This document shows positions 15,636 to 24,350 of a stretch of 36,147 nucleotides of DNA, in pieces; position 1 is the first letter of the stretch; every line of letters starts with the position of its first letter. The position numbers and the translations under genes were made by a program. The DNA comes from JBBKWG01 sp037968835 (GTDB lineage: Bacteria > Pseudomonadota > Alphaproteobacteria > Rhodobacterales > Rhodobacteraceae), in assembly GCA_037968835.1 (NCBI GenBank), contig JBBKWG010000143.1, forward strand, positions 1-36,147, read 5' to 3'. The notes beneath the pieces were generated by a model. That model did not search any database. It was not told the origin of the DNA and saw only the letters and a list, made by a program, of their open reading frames with translations.

Positions 15636-17087
15636 TCAGCGGGGCCAAGGCAAGGAATAGGTTTTGACATTGGTGAAGAACTTCATCGCCTCCAACACGC
15701 CTTCCTTCACCGCATTGCCGCTGTCCTTGATACCGCCGAACGGCGACATTTCGATCCGGTAGCCGGGCTGTTCCCAAATATTGACCGTGCCAACGTCCAG
15801 TCCGTTCACATAGGCGATGGCGCGATTGAGATCATTGGTGCAGACGCCCGATGAAAGCCCGAATTGGGTGGAGTTCGAAATTGCCATGACCTCGTCGTCG
15901 TTATCGGGAACGCGGACGATGGGAACGATGGGGCCAAAAGTTTCTTCCATCACCAGTTCGCTGTCATGCGGCACGAAATCGACTACGATCGGCGGCAACA
16001 ACGCGCCCTTGCGACCAGGATGGTAAAGTATCTTGGCGCCCTTCTTCTCCGCGTCATAGACTCGGTTCTCAAAGGTCTCGGCGGCTTTCGCGTGGATCAC
16101 GCAACCAAGTTGGGTCTCAGGGTCCATCGGATCGCCAAATCTGATCGCTTTAGCCTTTGCCAGAACCATTGGCACAAACCGCTCGGCGACAGAATCCTGC
16201 ACCAGGATCCGCTTCACGGCAGTGCAGCGCTGACCTGAATTCCCGGTAGCCCCGGCAACCGCGATGGTGGCGGCGCGCTCAAGATCGGCATCCGACAGAT
16301 CATTGCAGATGATCAAAGGATCATTGCCGCCCAGTTCCAGCGCCATCCGCTTGTAGGCACCTTTGGCCGCGATCAGTTTGCCAACCGGAACGCCGCCGGT
16401 GAAGGTAATTATGTCGATATGCTCATTGGTGATCATCTCGTCGCCAATGTCTTTCGGCCAACCGGTTACAATCTGGAACATTTCGTGCGGAAGACCTGCC
16501 TCATATAATATATCAGCCAAGGCAATCGCGGTGAGCGGCGTCAACTCGGTCGGCTTGCAGACCATACAGTTATTGGTCGCGATTGCAGGCGCGATCTTAT
16601 GGCTGACCATATTCAGAGGGTGGTTGAAAGGAGTGATGGCCGAGATCGCCCGCACCGGTTCGCGCAGCGTGAAAATCTTGCGCTCCTTGCCTTGCGGCGT
16701 CAGATCACACGAGAAAATCTGACCGTCATCCAGTATGGCCATCTGGCCTGCGAGCGTGAAGACGTCGTAGGCACGTCCTGTCTCATAAAGCGCGTGTTGC
16801 TGGCAAATCCCCAGTTCCAGCGTCAGCCAGTAAGCCAGATCATCCCGGCGTTCCTTGATCAACTCAGCGGCGCGAAACAGAATTTGCTGACGCTCGTAAC
16901 GGCTGAGTTTCGATTTGTAGGCTGCGGCGATTTCGAACGCCCGGCGGGCATGTTCGGCCTTGCCCGCAGGCACGGTGCCGATAACTTCGTCGGTATATGG
17001 ATAGTGCACTTCGACAACGTCATCGGTGAAGATCTTTTCGCCACCGATGCGCATTCCTTCGTGACGAATTTTGAGTTTCCGGCTCAT
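15636..17087 (-). CDS. phnY: Phosphonoacetaldehyde dehydrogenase
   Basis: This is a 483-aa NAD-dependent aldehyde dehydrogenase. The catalytic Cys288 is in SGQRCTAVKR and the general base Glu251 in LELGGNDPLII. The NAD-binding FTGG segment and the ITPFNHPLN block are also present. In the PhnWYA pathway it oxidises phosphonoacetaldehyde to phosphonoacetate, and its placement directly after phnA and near phnW supports that role. The start at 17087 has AAGGAC 6-7 nt upstream; an ATG at 17102 would add five residues, and the longest open frame begins inside phnA. Length fits the characterised enzymes (about 485 aa). Confidence 0.92.
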   Translation of the reverse strand: MSRKLKIRHEGMRIGGEKIFTDDVVEVHYPYTDEVIGTVPAGKAEHARRAFEIAAAYKSKLSRYERQQILFRAAELIKERRDDLAYWLTLELGICQQHALYETGRAYDVFTLAGQMAILDDGQIFSCDLTPQGKERKIFTLREPVRAISAITPFNHPLNMVSHKIAPAIATNNCMVCKPTELTPLTAIALADILYEAGLPHEMFQIVTGWPKDIGDEMITNEHIDIITFTGGVPVGKLIAAKGAYKRMALELGGNDPLIICNDLSDADLERAATIAVAGATGNSGQRCTAVKRILVQDSVAERFVPMVLAKAKAIRFGDPMDPETQLGCVIHAKAAETFENRVYDAEKKGAKILYHPGRKGALLPPIVVDFVPHDSELVMEETFGPIVPIVRVPDNDDEVMAISNSTQFGLSSGVCTNDLNRAIAYVNGLDVGTVNIWEQPGYRIEMSPFGGIKDSGNAVKEGVLEAMKFFTNVKTYSLPWPR

Positions 17088-17103
17088 TTGCGTGTCCTTC
17101 ATG

Positions 17104-18357
17104 TCAAAGCGCCGCCGCGGTTGTGGCGTAAAAAAAAGCATCAAAGTTGCGCAGTCTGGGCTGGCTCGGCAGGTCCGACAACACACGGTTAACTATGAAT
17201 GGCACTTCTTGCTCTGTCAGGCCGCCATGGCTTCGCAGCGGCTCATTCAGAGCTGCCAAGTCGTGGCGATGGGCAGAAGTGCCGATTGTCATGTTTTCGG
17301 TCGAGATCATGACAATATCGCCGATCCGGTCTGCGGGCAGTTCAAAGCGTTTGACGGCCTCGGCTTTGTCCATAACCTCAAGAATCTCGGGGCGGGTTGC
17401 GAGGCGGGCAATGATATCGGCCTGATCTGCACCTTGTGGCAGATAAGCGGTGGCAAACCCACCCAGGGCGCCGTGGTGAACAACGTAAGGATCGGTAATC
17501 GGCAGGATCACACGGGCCGCAGCCTCGCCCAGCCATCCATCGAGCAGATCCTGAACGTAGATGACCTGCGGGTCGCCATTGGTGTCATGCTTGGGCTTCA
17601 TTCCGTGATCGGCGGTAACGACAATGGCAGCGCCCATTTCATCTAACTGGGTGAGATACTTGTCGAACATCTTGTAAAAGCTCTGTGCTTCGGGCTGTTC
17701 GGGGGCATATTTGTGCTGCACGTAGTCGGTCGTGGTCAGATACATCACGTCGGGCGTCCATTCGGCCAGCAGCTTCACTCCCGCTGCAAAGACAAATTCC
17801 GAAAGCTCCGCTGAATAAACCTCTGGCTGCGCCATACCGAGCCATTTTGAAGCAGCCTCCTGGCCATGTTCGGCCCGGGTCGAGGTATCGGACTTTTCTG
17901 CCGAGAAGCACTTTGCGCGGTCATCATCGAAATGCAAGCCAGCCCCCAAAAGCGCGCGTAGCTTGTCCTTGGCGGTGACAATGGCGACACGGGCACCTGC
18001 ATCGTAGAACTTCTTGAAAACGGTTGGCGCGCGCAAAAAGCGCACGTCATTCATCATCACTTCCTCGCCGGTTTCCGGTTCGTAAAGGTAGTTGCCGCAG
18101 ATGCCGTGGACGCTCGGTGGACGACCGGTGGCAATAGAGAGGTTGTTGGGGTTGGTGAAGGACGGGATTACGGAATGGGCCAGCCGATCGGTGCCGGATT
18201 CGCGCATCCGCTTCAGCGTCGGCATCAGGCCCTCCGCAATCGCCTGCGTCAGGTACTCCGGCTCACAGCCATCAAGGCAGATTGCAATCGCCGTGACTTT
18301 CGGCCACAGGTAAATTCGACCATTCGCCTCGACGGCGGCGTGGGTAGGATCGGTCAT
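17104..18357 (-). CDS. phnA: Phosphonoacetate hydrolase
   Basis: This 417-aa protein is of the alkaline-phosphatase superfamily. The bimetallic zinc site and nucleophile are all visible in the spacing of characterised PhnA: D29 (CLDGCEPEY), nucleophile T68 (PSFTNPNN), D211 and H215 (TTDYVQHKYAP), D250-H251 (TADHGMKPKHD) and H377 (RSHGG). The enzyme hydrolyses phosphonoacetate to acetate and phosphate in the cytoplasm, the last step of the AEP route started by PhnW and PhnY. It sits 34 bp after phnW and just ahead of phnY. The complete active site makes this one of the safest calls in the window. Confidence 0.96.
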   Translation of the reverse strand: MTDPTHAAVEANGRIYLWPKVTAIAICLDGCEPEYLTQAIAEGLMPTLKRMRESGTDRLAHSVIPSFTNPNNLSIATGRPPSVHGICGNYLYEPETGEEVMMNDVRFLRAPTVFKKFYDAGARVAIVTAKDKLRALLGAGLHFDDDRAKCFSAEKSDTSTRAEHGQEAASKWLGMAQPEVYSAELSEFVFAAGVKLLAEWTPDVMYLTTTDYVQHKYAPEQPEAQSFYKMFDKYLTQLDEMGAAIVVTADHGMKPKHDTNGDPQVIYVQDLLDGWLGEAAARVILPITDPYVVHHGALGGFATAYLPQGADQADIIARLATRPEILEVMDKAEAVKRFELPADRIGDIVMISTENMTIGTSAHRHDLAALNEPLRSHGGLTEQEVPFIVNRVLSDLPSQPRLRNFDAFFYATTAAAL

Positions 18358-18391
18358 TCAGGGTCCTTTACAGCATTGTTCCGGGGCCGCC

Positions 18392-19591
18392 TCAGGCAGC
18401 GAGTTTGGCGCGTTCAGCGATGGCTTCGGCAGGCGGGGTAGCGGTGTCGACCCCCATTTCGGCAAGCGCTTCCTCTGCTGCCTTGACGACACGGATCATG
18501 ACATGTTCATCCATCCGACCGATACAGCCGATGCGGAAGCTATCCACCACGGTCAGTTTTCCGGGATAGATGATAAAGCCTTTTGACTTCATCAATTCAT
18601 AGAATGTGGTGAAGACGAACTTTGGGTGCGCCGGACAGAAGAATGTCACGATTATTGGCGACAACCAGCGGTCCTTCAGCAATGTCTCAAAGCCAAGGCC
18701 CCGCATTCCCGCAACCATCACATCGCGATTTCGGGCGTAGCGTGCACCCCTTCCCGCAACGCCCCCTTCGGCGGCATGAAGGCGCAGCGCTTCAAGGAAC
18801 GCCGCAACCACGTGGGTCGGCGGCGTAAAGCGCCACTGGCCGGTTTTCACCATTGCAGCCCATTGCGCATGGACATCGAGCGAGAGCGAATGACAGTTGC
18901 TCTTGCACCGTTCGAGCTCCGACTTGCGGGCAATCACGAAGCCAAAGCCCGGAACACCCTCGATGCATTTATTCGCCGAGGACACCATCGCCTCGTAGCG
19001 GATCTTGTTCACATCCAGATCAATCGCCCCAAAAGCGCTCATGCTGTCGATCAGCAGCTTGCGGCCGCGGGCATAAGTAGCCTGCGAGATTTCCTCGACG
19101 GGGTTCAAGATCCCGGACGAGGTCTCACAGTGAACCGCAATGACATGGGTGATCGCGGGGTCAGCATCCAAAGCTGCGCCCACTTCATCGCCGCGCGGAG
19201 GCATATAATCGCCCTTGTCGATCAGCGTGAATGCCCGGTTCAGATAGCGCATGGTTTCAGCTGCGCGCAGTCCGTATGCGCCATTTGCCAGAACCAGAAC
19301 CTTGCCATCTTTGGGAACGAAAGTGCCCAGCAACGCCTCGACCGAAAAAGTGCCGGAACCCTGCATCGGGACGCAGGCGAATTCGCCTTTCGCATCGCCC
19401 GCGATTGCCACCAATTGGTCGCAGAGCGACTTGGTCATTGCCCGAAAATCAGAGTCCCACGATCCCCAGTCGCGCAGCATCGCTTCTTTCACGCTGATCG
19501 CAGTGGTTAACGGCCCGGGCGTCAGAAGGTACGGCTCTCCCAGAGCAGGATGAGGAAAGGCCGGAGTTGCGTCTGAAGCCATCTGAGACAT
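18392..19591 (-). CDS. phnW: 2-aminoethylphosphonate:pyruvate aminotransferase
   Basis: This 399-aa class-V PLP aminotransferase carries the family start (YLLTPGPLTTAISVKEAML), substrate-loop GSGTFSVEA, cofactor Asp (LIDSMSAFG, D182) and Schiff-base Lys208 in SSANKCIEGVPGFGFV. PhnW moves the amino group of AEP to pyruvate, giving phosphonoacetaldehyde and alanine, the entry step of the locus. It is the first gene of the phnW-phnA-phnY-pbfA-EamA unit, and its upstream region is shared with the divergent LysR gene. It is slightly longer than typical (~370 aa) because of N- and C-terminal tails. Confidence 0.94.
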   Translation of the reverse strand: MSQMASDATPAFPHPALGEPYLLTPGPLTTAISVKEAMLRDWGSWDSDFRAMTKSLCDQLVAIAGDAKGEFACVPMQGSGTFSVEALLGTFVPKDGKVLVLANGAYGLRAAETMRYLNRAFTLIDKGDYMPPRGDEVGAALDADPAITHVIAVHCETSSGILNPVEEISQATYARGRKLLIDSMSAFGAIDLDVNKIRYEAMVSSANKCIEGVPGFGFVIARKSELERCKSNCHSLSLDVHAQWAAMVKTGQWRFTPPTHVVAAFLEALRLHAAEGGVAGRGARYARNRDVMVAGMRGLGFETLLKDRWLSPIIVTFFCPAHPKFVFTTFYELMKSKGFIIYPGKLTVVDSFRIGCIGRMDEHVMIRVVKAAEEALAEMGVDTATPPAEAIAERAKLAA

Positions 19592-19650
19592 CGGATTTCC
19601 TAGCTGTCGGAAGAAAAGTTAATCCGGTTTTTCACACCACCTAATATATG

Positions 19651-19666
19651 TAAAATCGTTATTTTA
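19651..19666. promoter_or_regulatory. Palindromic site in the phnW / LysR divergent promoter
   Basis: TAAAAT-CGTT-ATTTTA is a perfect 6-bp inverted repeat in the AT-rich gap between phnW and the LysR gene. LysR regulators usually bind such a shared region. The same half-sites recur upstream of the importer operon (13328-13345). Confidence 0.5.
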
Positions 19667-19776
19667 TATCAATCTATAAGTTTTTCTGTCTACCTTAATT
19701 CTGCGAGACGACTTTGCAGCAGACACCTGATTTTCGTAAGTATGCGATAGGCCACCGTTACCGGAAGCGAGTTCCC

Positions 19777-20652
19777 ATGCGTTTTGTGCAGCTTCGTGCC
19801 TTTCATTTCGTGGCAGTATGTGGCGGCTTTTCCCGGGCAGCGGAAGAGCTTTGTCTGACTCAGCCCGCGATATCAGATCAAGTCCGGAAGCTGGAAGAGG
19901 AGTATGATATCCTCTTGTTTAACCGCCATAAAAAGCAGGTCACGCTCACCCCGGCCGGTGACAGATTGCTTGAAATTACCCGGCGGATGTTTGACAGCGT
20001 TAGCCAGGCAAGCGAGCTTTTGTCAGAAAGTCGGGCGATGCGGGCCGGTACGCTGCGGATCATGGCCGACTCCGCGCAGCATGTTCTGATCATTCTTGCG
20101 CATTTTCGCGACAAGTATCCCGGCGTCGGCATTTCGGTCCGCGCCGGAAATACCGAAACCGTTATCGAAAACCTTTTCAGCTACGATGCCGATATCGGCA
20201 TACTGGGAGAGATACCGCCAGGACGGGAATTTGAAACGATCTTGCTGAATGCAACGCCGATCTCGGCTTTTGTGGCAGCAGAGCACCCGCTCGCGAAACG
20301 CAAATCGTTAAGTTTCTCCGACTTGATAGACTTGCCTCTGGTGATGCGCGAACGGGGATCAAAGACCCGAAAGAAGTTCGAAGAAGCCGCAACCTCCAAG
20401 GGTTATGAATTCACGCCTTCGATCACCGCCGAGGGGCGCGAGGCCGTTCGGGAAATTGTAGCCTCCGGCGCAGGGATAGGGTTTGTCTCAGTCGCCGAGT
20501 TCGGTGAAGACCCCCGACTGGTGCGGATCCCGCTTGAGGACGAAGAAAGCATGATTATGGAAGAGACGCTGATATGCCTGCGCGAACGTCGGAGCGGAAA
20601 GCTGGTCAGCGCATTTCTGGAGATCGCGAAAGGGTTCGCGGCGATACCCTAA
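19777..20652 (+). CDS. LysR-family regulator of the phosphonate locus
   Basis: This 291-aa LysR protein has an N-terminal winged HTH (FVAVCGGFSRAAEELCLTQPAISDQVRKLEEEYDILLF) and a C-terminal effector-binding domain (GTLRIMADSAQHVLIILAHF, ASGAGIGFVSVAEFG). The start at 19777 places the HTH at the canonical position and follows GGAAGCGAG; an ATG at 19714 would add 21 residues of no known domain. It is divergent from phnW, as LysR regulators of AEP catabolism often are, so it probably senses AEP or phosphonoacetaldehyde and activates the locus. Confidence 0.9.
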   Translation: MRFVQLRAFHFVAVCGGFSRAAEELCLTQPAISDQVRKLEEEYDILLFNRHKKQVTLTPAGDRLLEITRRMFDSVSQASELLSESRAMRAGTLRIMADSAQHVLIILAHFRDKYPGVGISVRAGNTETVIENLFSYDADIGILGEIPPGREFETILLNATPISAFVAAEHPLAKRKSLSFSDLIDLPLVMRERGSKTRKKFEEAATSKGYEFTPSITAEGREAVREIVASGAGIGFVSVAEFGEDPRLVRIPLEDEESMIMEETLICLRERRSGKLVSAFLEIAKGFAAIP

Positions 20653-20765
20653 AGCGATATGCGATCGACACTTATCTGGCTTTATGCGAACTGCAGCAGA
20701 CAATTGAAGGTTACAGCTGCCTCTTGCTTTCGGTACGGCGCACGCACGAGCGAAAGGCCCAAGAC

Positions 20766-23183
20766 TCAGATTGCAGGTTTCAAGTGGACTCTCGCGGCGA
20801 ACCGATCACCCGCAAGGTCAATGTCAAACTGACCTTCCGTCAAGTAGGTATGATCGATCAGCCGCTTCGGTTCCGATATCCATGCAAGTGCGACGGGCCG
20901 ACCAAGCGTGTGACCGTATGCGGCTGAGATCAGCTTGCCCACTGCAACACCATCGCGCAGGATCAGTTCACCGCCCCAAAGCTGCGGCATCGGGTCATCA
21001 AGGCTGACCTGCACGATACGTTGATGCACCCCACCCAGCGCGCGCGCCGCTAGCAGCGCGCCCTTGCCGATAAACCCGCCTGGCTTGTCGTAATCGACAA
21101 CAAAGTTCAGTCCGGCCTCTAATGGATTGATGTCAGGCGTGAGTTCCCGCCCCCACGCGCGATAACCCTTTTCAATCCGCAATCCGTCGAGCGCGTAGTA
21201 TCCGCCATCAACCAGCCCCGCACCCGCCCCATGCAATGCTTCATAGACGCCAAGTGTAAATTCGACCGGCACGAACAGTTCCCAACCGATCTCGCCAACA
21301 TAGCTCATTCGGTTCGCCAATACCGTGGCATAGCCGAAATTGATCTCCTTGACGGTGGCAAACGGGAAAGCGACATCCGACAAATCAACACTGGTCAGAG
21401 TCTGCAACAGGTCGCGCGATTTCGGCCCCATCACGGCGAGAACGGACCAGGCATTGGTGACATCCGAAATCCAAATATTGGCATTCTCCGGAGTGTTTTT
21501 GCGGATCCAATCTGCATCATGCACAGCTTGGGCCGAACCGGTAACGATCATGAAACGATCTTCGGCCAGCCGAAAAACCGTCAGGTCGCTTTCATAGCCC
21601 CCGCGCTTGTTCAAAAGCCCGCAATAGATCGAACTGCCGATTGGCCGGTCGAGATTGGCGGTGCATAGATAATTGAGAACGCTTAGCGCATCTTTGCCCT
21701 CGACCAGCAGCTTGGAAAAAGAGCTCAAGTCAAACAGCGCGACATTGTTGCGCGTTGCGTGATGCTCTGCGGCGACGGCCTCATGCCAGTTCTGGCGGCC
21801 AAAAGAATACTCGATCCTGGCCTCGTCACTCTTTCGCGCAAAGTAATTCACTCGCTCCCAACCCATTTTTGATCCCCAAACAGCGCCCTTCGCGTCAAGT
21901 ACCGGAAACAAGGGTGAACGGCGGAACGGGCGGGCACTTTCCAGTTCGAGATTGGGCCAAGGCATTGAATAATGCAGACCAAGCACCTCTCGTATACGGT
22001 CGTGCAGCCATGTCATGTTGTTGTTGAATTTCGCAAAACGGCGGATATCGACGGGCCAAAGATCCATCGTCGGTGCACCCTCGACGATCCACTCGGCCAG
22101 TGCCTTGCCTGCTCCACCGGCCGAGGCGATGCCCATCGAGTTAAATCCGGCACCTACATAGAAATTTTTCAGCTCTGGCGCTTCGCCCAACAGAAAGTTG
22201 TTGTCCGGCGTAAAGCTTTCCGGTCCGTTATAGAACTTCTTTACCTCAGCCTTATCCAGATCAGGCACCCGGATCAGCGCGTTTTCCATCAGGATCTCAA
22301 ATTGATCCCAGTCATCAGGCAGCAATTGAAACTCGAAGTCATCCGGGATCCCGGCCATCCCCCATGGCTTGGCCGATGGTTCAAACCCGCCCATGGCAAG
22401 GCCGCCGACTTCCTCTTTGAAATAGATGTATCCATCCGGATCACGCATCACCGGTAGGTCGGGGTGGACCCCTTCGACTTTTCCAGTAACGATATACATG
22501 TGCTCCGCCGAGTGCATCGGCACCGACACACCACACATCAGCCCGACCTTGCGGGCCCATTGGCCCGCGCAGTTTACCACGATTTCCGCCGTGATCGTCC
22601 CTTGCGCGGTTTCAACGCCCGTGACGCGCCCATCGTCGGTCCGAATACCGCTGACGCGGATTCCTTCAAACACCTTCGCCCCGCCGCTGCGCGCCCCTTT
22701 TGCCAATGATTGCGTCAGATCGGTCGGATTGGCCTTGCCGTCCCCGGGCAGCCAAATCGCGCCTTTCAGATCGTCGATAGCCATTGGTGCCCACATATCG
22801 CCCGCTTCCCGGGGGGTCAGCAATTCGACGTCAACGCCTTGGGAACGCGCCGACGCAACAGTCCGTTTCAATTGGATCATTCGTTCATCCGTACGTGCCA
22901 CGGATAGCGACCCACATTGCTTCCATCCGGTCTCAAGACCGGTTTCGACATGAAGCTCTGAATATAGCCTTGTCGAATACTGGATCAGGGAGGTCATCAC
23001 GGAATGACTGCGTAGTTGCCCCACCAGCCCTGCCGCGTGCCATGTGGTGCCAGAGGAAAGCTGCCCCTGCTCCAGCAAAACCACATCGGAAAACCCCAGT
23101 TTTGTCAGGTGATAAGCGGTGGAGGTGCCGATGACCCCGCCTCCGATGATGACGACTTGGGCGTGGGTTGGTAGATCGGTCAC
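20766..23183 (-). CDS. FAD-dependent dimethylglycine/sarcosine dehydrogenase-like protein with GcvT domain
   Basis: The protein is about 805 aa. An N-terminal DAO domain has the FAD dinucleotide fold (VVIIGGGVIGTSTAYHLTKLG) and a HAAGLVGQLRS segment typical of dimethylglycine and sarcosine dehydrogenases. The C-terminal half is a GcvT/aminomethyltransferase-like domain that binds tetrahydrofolate and traps formaldehyde units. The preferred start is GTG at 23183, with GAGGGA just upstream; an ATG at 23228 adds 15 residues. It lies beside AEP genes and diverges from a DeoR gene. It could oxidise dimethylglycine derived from TmpAB-made glycine betaine, or demethylate N-methyl-AEP directly; the sequence does not decide. 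Confidence 0.87.
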   Translation of the reverse strand: MTDLPTHAQVVIIGGGVIGTSTAYHLTKLGFSDVVLLEQGQLSSGTTWHAAGLVGQLRSHSVMTSLIQYSTRLYSELHVETGLETGWKQCGSLSVARTDERMIQLKRTVASARSQGVDVELLTPREAGDMWAPMAIDDLKGAIWLPGDGKANPTDLTQSLAKGARSGGAKVFEGIRVSGIRTDDGRVTGVETAQGTITAEIVVNCAGQWARKVGLMCGVSVPMHSAEHMYIVTGKVEGVHPDLPVMRDPDGYIYFKEEVGGLAMGGFEPSAKPWGMAGIPDDFEFQLLPDDWDQFEILMENALIRVPDLDKAEVKKFYNGPESFTPDNNFLLGEAPELKNFYVGAGFNSMGIASAGGAGKALAEWIVEGAPTMDLWPVDIRRFAKFNNNMTWLHDRIREVLGLHYSMPWPNLELESARPFRRSPLFPVLDAKGAVWGSKMGWERVNYFARKSDEARIEYSFGRQNWHEAVAAEHHATRNNVALFDLSSFSKLLVEGKDALSVLNYLCTANLDRPIGSSIYCGLLNKRGGYESDLTVFRLAEDRFMIVTGSAQAVHDADWIRKNTPENANIWISDVTNAWSVLAVMGPKSRDLLQTLTSVDLSDVAFPFATVKEINFGYATVLANRMSYVGEIGWELFVPVEFTLGVYEALHGAGAGLVDGGYYALDGLRIEKGYRAWGRELTPDINPLEAGLNFVVDYDKPGGFIGKGALLAARALGGVHQRIVQVSLDDPMPQLWGGELILRDGVAVGKLISAAYGHTLGRPVALAWISEPKRLIDHTYLTEGQFDIDLAGDRFAARVHLKPAI

Positions 23184-23221
23184 GACAGTTCCCTCATTAG
23201 GATGAATGCAAGCTAATTCAT

Positions 23222-23258
23222 TTGGCATTTTTTGGAAGGTTTTTTAATTTCTTGGCAT
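23222..23258. promoter_or_regulatory. TTGGCAT direct repeats in a divergent promoter region
   Basis: Two TTGGCAT copies start exactly 30 bp apart (23222 and 23252), about three helical turns, in the T-rich gap between the dehydrogenase and the DeoR gene. Phased repeats of this kind can be operators of the adjacent DeoR regulator. The evidence is position and phasing only. Confidence 0.35.
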
Positions 23259-23307
23259 ATCGCTTTTTCTGTGGCACGCATGAGTTCAGCTAGACTCGAG
23301 GTGGGAC

Positions 23308-24063
23308 ATGTCCGAACTACCAGTCCGCCGACACGCACTGATTTTGCGGAATCTGGAGCGTTACGAAGGTGTTCGCACCACTGAATTGGCTCATCAACTG
23401 GAGGTGACACGGGAAACCATCCGCAACGACCTGGCGCATCTCGCCGGGCGCGGGTTGCTGCAGTTGGTGCATGGGGGCGCCGTCTTGATCGCCCAGCATG
23501 AAGCGGCCTTGTCGGATCGGTTAACCGAGAACGCGACGGGCAAGGCGGCCATCGCGGCGCGGGCGGCGGCACTGGTACCGGACGGGGCAAGGGTCGTGCT
23601 CGATTCCGGCTCCACCACACAGGCGCTGGCGTGTGAATTGCGGGCCCGCAACGGGCTCAAGATCTGGACCTCTGACATTGCGATTGCGCTTGATCTCATG
23701 GGACGGGCAGAAGTCACATTGCTGGGCGGTCAACTCAATCCGAAAGAACGCGCCCTTGGTGGCTATGACGCTATCGAGATGATGTTGGGCTACAGCACCG
23801 ACTTCGCTTTTGTCAGCCTTGGCGGCCTAAGTAAGGATCACGGCCCGAGCGATTTTGAGCGGGCGGGATTGGCCCTGCGGCAGGCAATGCTGGCCACTGC
23901 AACACAAGGGTATTTCCTCGCCGACCATTCCAAATTCGACAGTAACGCACCGCTACGTTGGAAACCACCGCACAAGGCGCAATCCATCATTTGCGACGTG
24001 CTGCCCGGACCGGGAATTCAGAACCTTCTTTTGCGGCATGAACTGTCGTTAATTTCAGCCTAG
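23308..24063 (+). CDS. DeoR-family transcriptional regulator
   Basis: This 251-aa protein has an N-terminal DeoR HTH (RTTELAHQLEVTRETIRNDLAHLAGRGLLQLVHGGAV) and a DeoRC sensor domain with the phosphosugar-isomerase-like DSGSTTQALA motif (about residue 96) and FLADHSKFDS near the end. GAGGTGGGAC directly precedes the ATG. It is divergent from the FAD/GcvT gene, which it probably represses. DeoRC sensors usually bind phosphorylated intermediates; a phosphonate metabolite would be an attractive ligand here, but that is speculation. Confidence 0.9.
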   Translation: MSELPVRRHALILRNLERYEGVRTTELAHQLEVTRETIRNDLAHLAGRGLLQLVHGGAVLIAQHEAALSDRLTENATGKAAIAARAAALVPDGARVVLDSGSTTQALACELRARNGLKIWTSDIAIALDLMGRAEVTLLGGQLNPKERALGGYDAIEMMLGYSTDFAFVSLGGLSKDHGPSDFERAGLALRQAMLATATQGYFLADHSKFDSNAPLRWKPPHKAQSIICDVLPGPGIQNLLLRHELSLISA

Positions 24064-24129
24064 AGGATCGTCTTTCAAAAACAAAAGACCTCACCCGGCA
24101 GGCAACCTGAGCGGCTCAAGGCTGTTCTA

Positions 24130-24350
24130 TTACAAAGATCCGCCAGATAATTCTCTCGCGCGACTCAGGGCTGCGGTCGCGGGACCAGTCAGAACCTTAC
24201 GTGCTTTTTCGACCACGTCGTCCGAATGGCTGGGATACGCCCAGCGGTCCAACATCGCATCCATGTCGATGGTCATGACGGTGAACAACCTGACGCCGAC
24301 CGTGGCCTGAGCGAGCGAATTGAGCGCAGCAAAGGCGTCATCGGCATGGC
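24130..24350 (-). pseudogene. GAF-like gene fragment with an internal deletion
   Basis: One minus-strand frame reads AFAALNSLAQATVGVRLFTV, then MTIDMDAMLDRWAYPSH, and then jumps to VVEKARKVLTGPATAALSRA before a TAA at 24130-24132. The two halves resemble the start and end of small (~150 aa) GAF-fold proteins (a 'VGVRLFTxMTxD' opening and a final helix), with about 70-80 residues missing between. No start codon is in frame at the 5' side, where the frame overlaps the TetR tail. The family call is from memory of the motif and is tentative. Confidence 0.4.
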
